From positions 32,055,057 through 32,119,056 of the forward strand of contig CP141148.1 in NCBI GenBank assembly GCA_035235625.1: a DNA stretch of 64,000 bases, in the 5' to 3' direction. A program made the translations under genes and the position numbers. This document shows positions 12,401 to 24,075 of this stretch, in pieces. Positions within the stretch are counted from its first letter, which is position 1. Each line of letters begins with the position of its first letter. Below the pieces are notes generated by a model, which saw nothing but the letters and a program-made list of their open reading frames with translations, was not told the DNA's origin and did no database searches. The DNA comes from Saururus chinensis (taxonomy: Eukaryota; Streptophyta; Magnoliopsida; Piperales; Saururaceae).

Positions 12401-15400
12401 TTTGAAGGCTGACCTTCTTTAAGCAGTATTGTTTGAATTAGAAATTGGGAGGTCTGTGTTTTATGTATTCAAAACTTGATTGTTCCTATTTGTGCTCTTT
12501 CATTGTTTTTATAAATTAAAAGGTTCCGATAGATGTTCACTATTCTTACCACTGCCTTGAATTGTTGTTGTCTTAGTGCTAAATGTTACAAATATGTCAG
12601 AAAAAGTTGCTAATACCAAGAATATCTACTCATATATGTTATTTTCAATTCTTGTTGTAACTCCTCTTAGTAATTAGTCCACAAATATGACATCATATAG
12701 ACCTGTTCCTATGATTAAGTGGAGGACAGATGTGCTGAGAATGACATTCAAATTGAATAATTGGTAATTCACTTTGCACAAATTGTGCAGTGTCTTTTTG
12801 TTATAGCTAATGATGAAGATGAAATAGCAAACCCGTATTACTAACCCAGATAGTAAGAGTAATTCTATGGTGGTAATTGTGAGTTTGTGACTACTGGTAC
12901 TTTTCCCCATCTTTGTATTGTGATAAAAAATTTCATAATTTTGTGAAGATCTTGGAGCATCTATGATCCAATTGTTTTGAATGTGACTATTAAAATTACA
13001 ACTCAAAATTTATTTCCTAGAATCATCAATATGATATGCTTATGTTATCTGTTTTCCCTTATTTCAGGTAGCTCTTATTGTCTTCCTTTCTCATATTGGA
13101 AGTTTTGTTCCAGCAGATGCTGCTAATATTGGTTTAACAGATAGGTGTTTTACCTGGACGCTCTCAACTTTGCCAGTCTCTTGTCAATTCATATGACACC
13201 AAGATTAATTTTGTTAATATCCATATAGGATATTTTGTGCAATGGGAAGCAAGTTCATGACAGCAGAACAGTCAACATTTATGATTGATCTACATCAAGT
13301 GGGGTTGATGTTAAGGTATTTTTAAAGGATGATATCCAAACATAAAGTAGACAATGCTAAAAGATTGATGTATACAGTAGTAGTTATTTTGTTAAGTATA
13401 ATTTCCTTAAAGCTCAAGCGGAAGATTATAAGGTTGAAGAAACAAGAGAAACAATTACAAAGGTCATCCCCAATCAACAACAATTGTGGGGACAATAACA
13501 TACAAAGTGCTGCATAAGAGAAAATTGTCAGTAGTATCAATCATCGAGGCAAAAATGCTTTGAAGTAGGGAAGCCTCGGAGCTTGAAAGATCCTAGAGGT
13601 CCTTTCTATTCATAAATGCCAAACACAAGTGTTGAATTAAATCTTCAAAAGAGTACTAGTATAAGGGTTATGTATACAAAATGTACCCCCCGCTGAACCT
13701 TTTCCATGAAGGGTTGAGAAACTTAAAACTACTGCAAGTTTGAGTGAAAATTCCAAATTCGTCTTAAGTAAGCACAATTAAAAAATATCTGGTCCCGGTT
13801 TTCAATATTAGACAAAAACAATATACATTTTGGAGGTAGAATGAATCCACATGCTGCATACTTTTGGCAGTAAGTAGTCAATTATGAATAGCCCACCAAG
13901 TGATGAAAGAATGCTTGTCAGCATGATGCTCATGCCAAACAAGTGAATGTCATCAAACAACCAAAGACCTTCAGTAGTCGAGCAAGTTTGCTGGAGGAAG
14001 TGTATGTTGTCATAGCCATTGCCAAAGAGTCATTATTGAACATATTAGAACTTTGTTGCCTCAAAAGTTTAAGGTGTTGAGGAATATGGTGTACCAAATT
14101 ATCCAACACTCTCCTGCATGCTTAAGTACACATGTGCTGGAGCAAAGAAATGCCGAGGCGTGATTCAGACCTGAAATCTCCCTACTCTGATGCCATGTTA
14201 GAACTATGTTGCCTTAAAAGCTTAATTTGTCAAGGAATGGCCAGAGGAAGGTAATCAGCCCAATAAACACCTACAGGACATAATCAAATTGCCAAATTAT
14301 CCAACAAACTGAATCTTTGAATAGAACTATGCAAGTCTTATTGACAACTGATTTAGTGGCACAATGGAAACGTGGCAATATCAGGGGATCAATACTTAGT
14401 GTCACCTAGGAAGCAAGCATTGCATTATAGCAGCTGCTATAAGGCAGAAGATTGAGGGCACCTTGGCTTGTGTAATGATGAACACATAAGTCTATCATAA
14501 GCAATATCTTGGAGGAACTAAGGACCATAACCCCTTGTTATAATAACTGACTTTAGAAATACAGAAGACGAATTCAACTCAATACAAACTTGAGCGGAGG
14601 CTAGCTTCAATCTTTTTGCTGTTGGTTCATCACATAGCAGAGGGGGGTACTAAGATGATGGCAATCATCCCAAGACACTCTGATGACCAGTATCGTATGG
14701 GGATATTAAGGAGTTGCACCCAGATAGGAACAGTTCTGATAAGATCTCTTACAGGTTTAGAATTGGGGATCCATCTTCTCAGAATCGGAGGGTATCCTAC
14801 TGCTGACCATTTGGCTGCATTAAGGGTGTTGTCAGTCTTATTCATTGTCAAACTTGAACATTTAAAACCATTTGAAAGAGAAGGCATTTCGATCTTGCCG
14901 GAGATCTTCCATAATTGCTGAAGAGTTGTCGACAACTGTTCAAAATAGGGGCGACATCCCAAAACATAAGGAATGAGCATGTTTTTCCAACAACTTGCTT
15001 CTTTTACTAATATGGAGGAAGATAGAAGAACACATGATTTGCTATGAAAATCGGCATAATGAGGAATTATACGATGAGAAACATTGTTGAGGTAGAGATT
15101 CATCCATTGGTAACTGTGTCAAAATTCCATGATCGAGAAAGGAGACTCTTGAGCCTCCAACACTCCCCGCTTAATTTAATTCTACATATAATAAGTACTC
15201 ACTATTTTGAAATTTGAAATAACAAGAACCAATCAGGCCATTAGCAATATGGTGAACCACCACTACCCATGGTTTCAGTAATGTCACATGTGGGTGAGAG
15301 TAATTTGGTAAACTACCTGACCTGACCCTAAACTTTCAACATTGGAATAATCCATGGAATGAGAAAGGATTAAGATATTCTCATTATGAACTGATGGAGG

Positions 15401-17391
15401 CTGGTGATTTTACAAGAAATCTCTAGCCAGCCTTCCTGCAAGAGGTCTATCTTTTCTTAACACAAAAGATGTCGATGCTAGATAGAAATAGTAATTCAAA
15501 CTATCACAACCCAAAATTTTGGGGCAACTTTTTTTTTTCAATTCTAGACCCATTAAAACAACAAACAAAAATAATTTGAAACAAAAATTGAAGTTACACA
15601 AAAACTTTCCACAGCCTTGATTTCATGTTTCAGCCCAATTATCTCCCACTCAATGTGTACAAAGTTTGTTATTTTAGATGCTAAAGTTATGTATGAAACT
15701 TAAGCAAAAACATAATGCATATTTTATGAAATTAAACAAAAATATTATTGTTGGAAGCCAGTCTGCTTGAGTTCAGGTTTTAGGTAGTCAAGGATTTGAT
15801 GGTTGGGGTCTGATGTCTGAAAGCCTCCTCTAGGTCAGGGCAGGGACAAAGTTTGATTCAATTTTCAAGTTTAGCTGATTGTGTGACATCATGGTCATGG
15901 TTAAAGAACATATCAGCCTAAACAGTGGGTGTGACTTGATTTGTTGTACTATATCTAGATGTTGCATTCTTTCATATGTGACTGTATGTTTGCCTTATTT
16001 TTTAACCTTGTATATTGGTGATAAAATTTTATAGACATGCGACATCACGATCATTATGTTTGCTTGATGAGTTTGGTAAAGGGACCCTGACAGCAGGTTA
16101 GCCATTTATGTTTATTGAATATTTATATTAAATATTAGATGTTGACTGCTTCCATTATATATGCTAGCCTTTGAAGTCGTGGAATGCCTAAAAGAATCTG
16201 TTTAATTTCTGCTCTTGGCAGATGGTATAGGTCTCCTTGCATCAACTGTCAATTATTTTGCTAGCTTTGACCATCCTCCAAAGGTTTGGTGGTATATTTA
16301 TGGCATCTGTTATATGTTACTTTCTCTCCACGTTTCTGTTTACACAATAACATCCTATGTTTTATTTGTGTCTAGCAACAAGCTAAAAAGCTAATATGTA
16401 TTGCAGGTTCTCGTGTGCACACACTTAACTGAGATATTTAGCCAAAATTGTGTACTGAAGGTCTTGACTTGCTCAGTATTTTAGCTTTTATTGTTGTAAT
16501 TTAAAGTTCTGGAAGTGATTAGTGTTTGATTATGCATTTTTTCCAGTCTGAGAACATCAAGTACTATGCCATGAGTGTGTTGAGACCTGAAAATGATTGC
16601 TCAAATTCAGAAGATGTTGTCTTCCTATACAGGTACCAGATAGCATTATGATTGTCAGTTTGGGAAATTTGCTGAGTTTTAAAGTTCTCTTAGATATTTT
16701 TTTAGTCTGTTTACTTGGATCTTGTATGTTTGGTTTACATTTCTTATCAGAGACCTTATTTTACCTTGTTTTCCCTTCCTATGTTTTAATTTTCCTTTTC
16801 TGAGAGATCTAAGTTTTATTGAACTGCAAATTTTGATTGACTTCTTAAGCCTGATCTCTTTTCCGTCATGCAGACTTGTATCAGGACACGCACTTCTGAG
16901 TTATGGTGGGTATTAATGAAAAACTTTACATACCTATTGCAGATTGGTGATTTTATATAACAATGTTACTTTCCTGTGACAGGTTTGCATTGTGCCCAAC
17001 TAGCTGGTGTGCCTTCACTACCGATTGCTAGCTCATTCCATAGTAAGAAAGTGAGACTGCATGACAATTGACATGTTCCTTTCTTAGGTGTCCCGGAAGA
17101 AGTTCTCCAAAGAGCTTCTTCTGTACTGGAAACAACACAAGGCAATGATGAGATTAATCGTCTTTGTAATGAAAGAATTACTGCAAGAGATGAGCAATAC
17201 AAGGTAAAGAGCAATTTGCAGAGTTTAGATGCTGATTCAGGAGGTCCACATTGAATTTCTGCTACCTTTGTTGCTAACCAGTTTCAAATGCTTATTTTTG
17301 CCAAGTGCAGAATGCAGTGGCCAAGCTATTGGAGTTTGACACTTGTACGGCCGACCTGAACCTTTTTTTCCAAGAGATACTCCCTTCCTAA
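468..17391 (+). CDS. MSH5: MutS homologue MSH5, meiotic crossover protein (34 exons)
   Basis: Complete gene for an 824-residue protein. Exons: 468-554, 1211-1242, 1484-1578, 1735-1815, 1893-1965, 2844-2907, 3079-3233, 3333-3434, 4868-4895, 4964-4995, 5083-5140, 5237-5323, 5693-5749, 6240-6341, 6452-6496, 6628-6705, 7709-7759, 7865-7946, 8208-8281, 9739-9838, 11434-11530, 11617-11706, 11829-11893, 12206-12264, 13068-13144, 13229-13315, 16035-16096, 16222-16283, 16407-16460, 16547-16632, 16874-16905, 16983-17006, 17088-17203, 17311-17391. All junctions keep frame with GT-AG sites. The ATPase domain shows Walker A GPNYSGKS (586-593), a signature region [12 protein letters not shown], Walker [12 protein letters not shown] (D664, E665) and an H-loop VCTHLTE (His700). 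There is no N-terminal mismatch-recognition domain, as is usual for MSH5. By family knowledge it pairs with MSH4 in the nucleus as a sliding clamp that stabilises recombination intermediates for class I crossovers. No stop or frameshift is visible, so the gene looks functional despite intronic transposon debris. Length is close to the plant family norm of about 800 residues. Confidence 0.95.
3690..4785 (+). pseudogene. LINE reverse-transcriptase fossil in MSH5 intron 8
   Basis: Reading forward with frame changes and stops gives pieces of a plant L1-type reverse transcriptase: [20 protein letters not shown], then [11 protein letters not shown] near 3835, the catalytic [10 protein letters not shown] near 4100, and a C-terminal region ending in the typical [10 protein letters not shown] near 4700. 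The endonuclease end is absent, as expected for a 5'-truncated copy. It is in sense orientation inside the 1.4-kb intron 8, between exons 3333-3434 and 4868-4895, and cannot make protein. Confidence 0.8.
8832..9270. mobile_element. hAT-like MITE in MSH5 intron 19
   Basis: A non-coding segment opens with AGGGGCCATTTGGCAAACG and closes with the imperfect complement (reverse reading AGGGCCCTTTTAGGAGG). At its centre is a perfect 21-base palindrome arm pair at 9081-9101 and 9106-9126 with a 4-base loop (core AAGAACTCTCCT/AGGAGAGTTCTT). A related shorter element occurs at 38513-38670. No clear 8-bp target duplication is visible, so the superfamily assignment is tentative. Confidence 0.55.
10081..10285. 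mobile_element. Stowaway-like MITE in MSH5 intron 20
   Basis: The ends read TACTGCCTCATTCCAATATTAATAG and, at the right, TATTAATATGGGACAGAGGGAGTA. These are imperfect inverted copies of the plant CTCCCTCCGTCCC terminus, bounded by TA. About 205 bases, AT-rich and non-coding. Confidence 0.7.
12274..12510 (+). repeat. Direct tandem duplication in MSH5 intron 24
   Basis: A block starting GAATTTCTTTTGAAGGCTGA at 12276 is repeated from 12393, a period of 117 bases, with scattered substitutions and small indels. It begins just after the Walker A exon donor and does not include coding sequence. Confidence 0.8.
13685..13960 (-). pseudogene. Antisense LINE C-terminal fragment (zf-RVT-like), MSH5 intron 26
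   Basis: On the minus strand this stretch decodes, with stops, to something like the zinc-binding region found after plant LINE reverse transcriptases: a WAIHN..LLTAKS start, a hydrophobic middle, and a degraded segment where family members have paired Cys residues. It lies downstream, in minus-strand order, of the ORF1 fragment at 14630-15103, so both could come from one deleted LINE. The similarity is weak and read by eye. Confidence 0.4.
14043..14306 (-). mobile_element. TRIM-like miniature LTR element in MSH5 intron 26
   Basis: On the minus strand a 111-base terminal repeat (14306 to 14196) starts TGTTGGATAATTTGG and ends GTTCTAACA. It is followed at once by a tRNA-Met-like primer site TGGCATCAGAG (14195-14185), about 75 bases of non-coding DNA, a purine-rich GCAGGAGAG, and a second repeat (14108 to 14043) with the same start and a matching end (GGCAACAAAGTTCTAATA). 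The second repeat is about 45 bases shorter through an internal deletion. Size, PBS and PPT fit terminal-repeat retrotransposons in miniature. A 5-bp target duplication is not evident. Confidence 0.6.
14630..15103 (-). pseudogene. Antisense LINE ORF1 fragment (DUF4283-like), MSH5 intron 26
   Basis: A 157-codon open stretch on the minus strand contains the pattern of the DUF4283 domain of plant LINE ORF1 proteins: GCRPYFEQL near the start, [10 protein letters not shown], a middle [10 protein letters not shown], and the diagnostic [16 protein letters not shown]. The domain normally precedes a CCHC knuckle, which is missing here. It is antisense to MSH5 and inside its largest intron, so it is a transposon relic rather than a gene. 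Confidence 0.65.
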
Positions 17392-18262
17392 TCCTGGGAA
17401 GGGCTAGAGTAAGTCATATATAGGCACCTGTCGGACTATTAATGTTTTATATATTAGCCTGATCAGTGTCCAGATTCTTTTTCTTAGGTCTTCACCAGCT
17501 TTGCTGGGCTCACCAGCAGGAAAACGGTAATGGATTAAACACTACCTTTGGAACTCATCAGACCAATGGTCCATCTAGCTTTCAGTAGCCCATCCTTACT
17601 AGCCTGGATTTATGAGCATATTTTGAATGGGCCCAATTCCTTTGTGTCTTGCTCTTCAATATTCAACTTGAAATTTTCAATCGCTAGCGCCACATGTTTC
17701 CCCATCATTTACCGTGTTAATGAAGATTTTGTGCTGGCTTTTCGGCTATCCCAGTCCAATGATGGTTGATCCTTACTATACCTGCTGGATGGTTTGAAAA
17801 AATTCATTTATTATGAATATAATTGACAATAGAAATGGTTCTTTGCTAACTTTCTTATCGCGATATGTAAACTCTTAGCAAAAATAATTAGAAATAGCAT
17901 CAGTAGTCATGATATCAACTTATCATAGTTTTTTTATGATTTTTACGAGAAACCTCATATTAACACTATCTGGTAAAAAGAACAGCATTTGTGGGTTGTG
18001 GGTCCCACATGGGTATTTCTGCTCGCAATGGTATTTCAGTGGCGAGTTCGGTTAATTTCCTCCATCAATGGCTTAACAAGTTTGTATAACCTGGGGAGGC
18101 CATTTTGTTTTTGTTCGTTAAAGAACCTGGAAAAGACTTGGTTGTTTGGGTATTGTCATAATTTACCAAAGATACCTCCTAATCCGGATAGATTTCCTTT
18201 TCTTCGCTGCATTCCAAACTCCAACTAATTTATTAACAACCCATTTGTTTTCAAACTTCGCT
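17392..18262. other. MSH5 3' flank, no gene seen
   Basis: This holds the MSH5 3' UTR and flanking DNA up to the LTR of the decayed gypsy element. Short open stretches are present but show no family motif, and no clear polyadenylation signal could be chosen. Confidence 0.5.
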
Positions 18263-18646
18263 TGACATGAGGTCATTTTTAAAGACTTGGACACCTTTGT
18301 AAATATTTTATAAATATTTTTTTATTTTTATATAATTATACCTATAGAGCCATTTTAGTTGTCGTATTGTTAGAAGAAATTTTTTATGTTATATAGGGGG
18401 AAGGTAGTGCTTGTGTGTCTAGCTTATATAATTTGTACCTATTGTTATGTAAATACATTGATAGTGAATTCAATCTATTTTTATGTTTATGTTCATTTAT
18501 TTCTTTATAATATGTCATTCTTGTTTCCCCGACTTCTTGCTTTGCAAGGCTTTTTACATGTGATCTGTGTAATGTTTTACGAAGCAAGAATACTTATTGA
18601 ACTCAAAAAGCTAACTTGTTAGGTAGAAGGCTTTACAAGTGTTGCA
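18263..18646 (+). repeat. 5' LTR of decayed Ty3/gypsy element
   Basis: This aligns by eye along its length with 20962-21322. Shared landmarks are TTTGTAAATATTTT near the start, ATAATTATACC/ATAACTATACT, TGTAATTTATACCTATTG-type sequence, and AAAAAGCTAACTTGTTAGGT near the end. It begins TGACATGA and ends near GTTGCA. The copies are strongly diverged, so boundaries are approximate. Confidence 0.7.
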
Positions 18647-20961
18647 TGGTAGCTTGTCCATTGAGTAGGGTTGTAACAATTAGTATTAAAGTTTTGCTTC
18701 ATCTGGCCCCCTTTTTTAGTGAATCAAACTTTGAAAGGGATGCTGAAGTTGGTAGTTGAGACAAGCAACGTGGAAGAGCCCATTTCAATTTGATAAAAAT
18801 ATTGTTGTGCATGGATGCTGTAGAGGAACATTTAGCATATTTCGTAACTGGCTTTGACAAGTTGAATGAAAAGGTCTACTCCTTCAAAGCATGAGAGAAA
18901 AAGACTCACGATTTAAGCACGAAAAATTGTGAGCTAATCAACAACCTTTGTGATGATGTATATATGTTTGTGATTTCCTTACATGAAGAGATTCATGGCT
19001 TGATAACCTAAGTGTTGCTTCTCATGCGTACTACTATTGGCCAAGAATCGATTGTAGCTATGGGTGGGCCAAGATGCCCTAAAGTGCCAAAACTCACTAT
19101 ATACAGTGGTGTGAGAGATGTTAAGCAGTTTGACAATTTTTTGTTCTATATAAAATAATAAATTTGAGTTATCAACCTGAAAATTGATGAGGCAAAAGTG
19201 ACTATGATTATGATATATTTGTTTGATGATGCTAAGCTATAGTGGAGGACTAAGTATGAAGAAATATTAAGAAGCTTAATTCGGATAGACACGTGGGAGG
19301 AGCTAAAGAGTAAACTAAAGACTCAATTCTTTCTTGAAAATGTTAAGTTCATTACTTAAAGGATTTTTTTGTTGACCTTGACTTCACCTTAAGAGTACAA
19401 ACTTGGCAAAAATAGCATTGTTGTTGATGCTCTGAGCCAAATCTAATGACCTTTGTGCCTTGTAGCTAAACAAGTTGCCCCATATTAGCCAGTGCAAGAG
19501 CGATTTATATGCTTAAATTCGTGTTGTAATGGACAAGGATAGCCTAGCCTCTTCCCTTTTCCCACAAGTGACTAATAGCAAAATTTACAATTTTTAGGTG
19601 GAAGATAGACTACTCATGATAAAGGGGAAGCACCTATATATGTTAATGGTTAATAATCTAATGAAGGATCTCTTTTAAGAATGCTATGACACTCCATAGG
19701 AAGGACATCCCGATATCTATTGCACCTTGGCTCTATTAAAAAAAGGGTATTTTTGGCCCCACATAGGCAATGATGTAGAAGAGTATGTCTTGTCAAAGAG
19801 TAGGTTTGCATGTGCCTCACATGCTAACAAGATAAGGTAAAACAGGATAAACCATGCGGTTTTTTTGAACCATTGCTAGTGCCACAAGGATCTTGGGAGA
19901 ATGTCTCTGTAGACTTTATCCTATCTTACCAAGGGTAGGTAGTTATGGATTGATATTGGTGGTGATTGATTATTTTTTAAAATAAGCTACCTTTACCCAA
20001 GTGTTGAAGCATTATACTACCAAGGAAGTTGCACACCTATTCCTCAAAAATATCATCAAACTTTGAAGCGCAGTTCACTGGTTGCTTTTGGACATAATTA
20101 TTCAAGCTGTTGGGTTTGAAGTTATAAACTTTTCCTTTAGCATACCATCCTAGATTGACAATCAAACATAGTGCATCAATGTCATATTTAAAGAGTACCT
20201 TTGCCATGTTATCAGTGTTAACTAAAAGAATTGGTTGAACCTCCTCAACATTATCTAATTCTCCTAAAATCTCCAACGAAGTTTAACTACCAACCACAGT
20301 CTCTTTGAGTTGGCCATTAGCTGACAATCGGTAATACCGCTTACTCTAGCAACTAGATACATAGGAACAACCTACCCACTTTTTACCTAGCGAAAGATTG
20401 GCACCTCCAAGCAGGTATTGTCAAGGCCTATCTTGAGAAAGTTGTCTACCGAGCAAAGAAGTGGGTTGATAAAGGTCAAAAGCTTTACATATTCAAGGTA
20501 GGTGATTTGGTTTTTATCAAGTTGAATTTAACCCAACTAAAGTTATTCTAGCAACTTCATCAAAGTCTTGTTCGCAAGTACAAAGGTCTCGTCTCCATCA
20601 CTAAGCAGGTCAAGAAAGCCTCTTATCAAGTTTAATTACTAACTTGGATGTAGGTCCACCCAACTTTATATGCCAGTTGTCTTAAACCACAGCATGCCGA
20701 TGCAGAAGACCACTTCTGAAATTAAATTGATTGGGGTAATCTGAAGGTCACAACTGATGTTTGAATCTTAAAAGAAATTTTGGTAAATTGTGAAGTACTT
20801 TGTGGCAAAGAGCAAATACATGAATTCTTAGTCAAGTAGATGGGCTTTTCACATAGTTCGAAGCCCTCAAATGAGTTCACTATTCAACAATTACACCATG
20901 TCAAAGCCTATTTTCAAGAGCAATATTAATGAAAACGTTGACAGAACTAAGTAGAGAAGAA
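18647..20961 (+). pseudogene. Ty3/gypsy gag-pol relic between the LTRs
   Basis: Forward translation with many stops and shifts shows gag-like pieces at about 19086-19360 (PKLTIYSGVRDVKQFDNFLF, then a DTWEELKSKLKTQFF segment). It then jumps to the end of RNase H near 19395 (SIVVDALSQ), integrase pieces at about 19680-20030 (PCGFFEPLLVPQGSWENVSV), and the integrase C-terminal region at about 20385-20690 (KKWVDKGQKLYIFKVGDLVF). Protease, reverse transcriptase and most of RNase H are missing, so the interior is deleted as well as degraded. A purine-rich AGTAGAGAAGAA before 20962 serves as a polypurine tract. Confidence 0.75.
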
Positions 20962-21322
20962 TGTCATGGACTTGGTCTGGATATCTTTATAAATTCTTTG
21001 TAAATATTTTTTAATGTCTTTTTTTATATATTTTTTTATTTTTATATAACTATACTCGTAGAGTCATTTTGGTTGTCATTCTAATAATACGTAAAAATTT
21101 GTTATAATAAAAAAAAAGGTAATATTTATGTGGCTGATTTATGTAATTTATACCTATTGCTTTATAAATGTATTAATAATAAATATGATTTATTTTTATA
21201 TTTATGTTTATTAATTTCTTTGTAATATGCGATTCTGGTTATTTTATCTCTTTATTAAATAAAAATATTTTTTATTATACCCAAAAAGTTGATTTATTAG
21301 GTGAAAGGCCTAGCAAATGCCA
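20962..21322 (+). repeat. 3' LTR of decayed Ty3/gypsy element
   Basis: Starts TGTCATGGACTTGG and ends near AAATGCCA, matching the copy at 18263-18646. Flanking bases do not give a convincing 5-bp target duplication, consistent with age. Confidence 0.7.
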
Positions 21323-22452
21323 CGAGTAACCTGTCTTATAGTGCCGTGCCATCTGGCGCCGCCCCCATCTTCGTTTCTGTGTACACGTTCTCTCTCTTTC
21401 ACTAACTTGGATTTGTTTTTTCAAACCCGTGCATTGCACGAGTCTGCCATCGCCTCACCTATTTCACCTACCGCTAGTTCCTCACTTCCGTATCTCGAAT
21501 ATATATGTAACGGGGGTGACACGTCTGCTAGCTGGCATCAACTTTTATTGAAGCATCTAGTGAAGTTTGGCTGCCTGGGTGTGTGAATCTATCTGGCAGC
21601 TGCTTCCCACCGTCGGCGCCGGGTCCCACACGGTTGACTGTGTGGTGCCGATGGGCAGAGTTCACAGTTGGGCCCACAGCGGAAGATGATAGACCGCTTC
21701 TTGCTTTGTCAACAACAGTGAACTCCAGAAGGAATTATGTATTGAGATTACTCTTTAAAGGAGGTAATTCTTGCTGAAATCGGTAATTTTGGCACCTGCT
21801 GGTTCCACCTATGACCTGGATGCAGCGAAATTTCATCATTAAAATGATCTTTGTTCTTAGGAGGGTTAACGATATCAATACATCTTTTCTGTTCCTTATG
21901 TATCAAGTTATTGTGGATTTCATGGGGAAAGATGTGAACTGTAGGGTCATTGCTGGATCCAGCAAAGCAATAGAGGATAGTAAAGGGAACGAAATTGCCT
22001 TTCGAAGTGGAATGTAGAGTCTTGTTTGCCTTTAATGCTTATTAATAAAACTTGTCTATAGATCGAAAAATGGCAATCTAAGACTGCACCAACAGTACGA
22101 TTGATGAAGATGGGCTGTAGGGCGTGGCCGCATCAGAAAAGGCAGTCCTCTGAAATTCCTGCTAAGCTGCTAAGCCTTTCCTGAAAGCAGTTACAATATT
22201 ATAATGAGAAAAAGTAAAAACAACTAATAGGGGACTGGTAATGTAAGATGGTAGAAGAGATGCAGCCAGGAACGTCTTCAATATGAGATGCCCTGCCGCA
22301 TGTCATCAATGTAGTAGTCAATAATTGTCCTGCTTATGGCAAAGTAGTAAAAGTTTGTTTTTCTATATATCTTTACCTGTCCATATTGCAATTTACCAAA
22401 AACAATGTATATTATCAGCTAAATTTACTTTGATAAATTAAATTTTCTGTGT

Positions 22453-22537
22453 TTTAAATTAAGTGTCTCATTTAATTTTTTAAAATAATTTAATTTTAAT
22501 TTATTTTTAAAAATTAAATAAGACACTTATTTTAAGA
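22453..22537. repeat. AT-rich fold-back sequence
   Basis: TTAAGTGTCTCATTTAATTTTT on the left is complemented by AAAAATTAAATAAGACACTTA on the right, with about 24 bases between the arms. This would form a long hairpin. It is probably a MITE core; no termini were identified. Confidence 0.6.
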
Positions 22538-22783
22538 CATAGTATTTTTTTTTGTTAACAAGGGGTGTTTTCTTATCAGTTTGCTGGTTCGATATGTCTC
22601 TGTCATTTGGTTTGATCTTGTGTTATCTAGTATATGTTGTTGGTCACGCAAGTTGTATAAATAAAAAATATTAGTTATATAGTAAGTCTTAAGAGATAAC
22701 TAAAAAGGTAAGCCCTTGCCACATATCACATATGTACTACAAATTAAGACCTCTTTATCTAAGGAAAAATTTTCCTTATTAGA

Positions 22784-22986
22784 TACTCACTCTGTCCTCA
22801 ATTAATAACTCTATTTTTTTTAAAAAAAATATCTCCAATTAATAATTTCATTTTGTTAAATTTAAGTAATTGGGTACTTATAAAGAGTATTATAAACTTA
22901 TTTTTCATTTTTGTAGATATGAGTTTCACTATTTAATAAAAATTAATATTTTTTAAATATATATATTAATATGAGACAGAGATAAT
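22784..22986. mobile_element. Stowaway-like MITE upstream of the GDSL gene
   Basis: The left end TACTCACTCTGTCCTCAATTAATAA and the right end TTAATATGAGACAGAGATAATA are imperfect inverted copies, TA-bounded, about 200 bases apart, with an AT-rich non-coding interior. Confidence 0.65.
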
Positions 22987-23199
22987 ACTTATTAATATAT
23001 AGGAATATTGTATTCAACATCAATACGTATTAACATGCATTGGTTGTTTTTTATATAAGCCGATAAATTATGGTGCATGTCGAGCAAGGTATTGAGTGTG
23101 ATTTTTTTTCTATGCCACCATATATAGTGTATGTAATAATTTCTCCTTCCTAAAGGCTTGTATTGGTTACCCACCAAACAATTTCTTGACTTAATGTTA

Positions 23200-23413
23200 A
23201 TTTTCTTGTCCTATATTAATAATTTTATTTTAAAAAATTATATTTAAGAAGGCTAATTTATTGACCTCTTTATGTGACCCTCTAAACCTTATTACTTCAT
23301 TCACTTATTATTATCATAAGAATAATATAAAATAACATTATTAATATGAGATAAAAAGAATATAAAAAAAGAATAACTTTTTAAATGAGAATTAGTATGG
23401 GACGGAGAGAATA
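23200..23413. mobile_element. Probable second Stowaway-like MITE
   Basis: A degraded left end (TTTTCTTGTCCTATATTAATAA) pairs with TTAGTATGGGACGGAGAGAATA at the right. An internal TTAATATGAGATAAAAAGAATA could be an alternative right end, so the boundaries are uncertain. Confidence 0.45.
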
Positions 23414-24075
23414 TAAATTTAATGAGAGAATAAATTTTGTGAGAAAAAGGTTTATGTGAACTTGGGTTTACATGAAATTATGTAAGCTTAAGCTCCGAGA
23501 ATCATCAAATTTAGATTCGATGACTAGCGTTACTCAGGTTTTAAATGCCTTTAAATAACATAAGCTATCGGATCTACATCAGGTAGTTTGCACGGCTCCT
23601 ACAATAGCACATAAGAAGAGGCTCAATTAGAGGGGACTAAATTTGTTATGCCTTGCTTTATAGCAATTTTTATGTTTTATTCTAACAATAAGCCAAGCCT
23701 AAGAAATAACTGTGCGCAAATAATATTTACACTACCGTGCACTAACATTTATACCTTAGATCTCGAAAATAAAAATTTTAAGTGTTTCTTACCAGGAGCA
23801 TAAAAACGCTTCCCAAGATAAATATCTCATGCAACAGGAGTCTCTCTATAGCCGACCAGAAATTTCCAAAAGGTACAAATATTCTCAGGTAATCACGTCA
23901 TGAGCTTCTACGGCTTTTAACCGTCCAAATGTGAATGCCAAGACCTGAACTTCAAACAATTCAACCTCTGAGTCACCTTCATCCCTCTCCTTGAGCCCAC
24001 ACGGCTTTCATTATCCTTGTCTCCTCTCCTCCCTCTCGCTGTCTTACTCGTTCCTGCCTCCTCCTTGGCCCTCCT

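Larger units (their letters stand above)
21323..24075. other. Intergenic region with fold-backs and MITEs
   Basis: Between the gypsy 3' LTR and the GDSL promoter no gene is recognisable. Short open stretches near 21317-22017 lack motifs. The interval holds the fold-back at 22453-22537 and two Stowaway-like elements, listed separately. Confidence 0.5.

Noticed and set aside
14616-14921. 101-codon plus-strand frame in MSH5 intron 26
   Set aside because: Reverse shadow of the minus-strand DUF4283-like LINE fragment.
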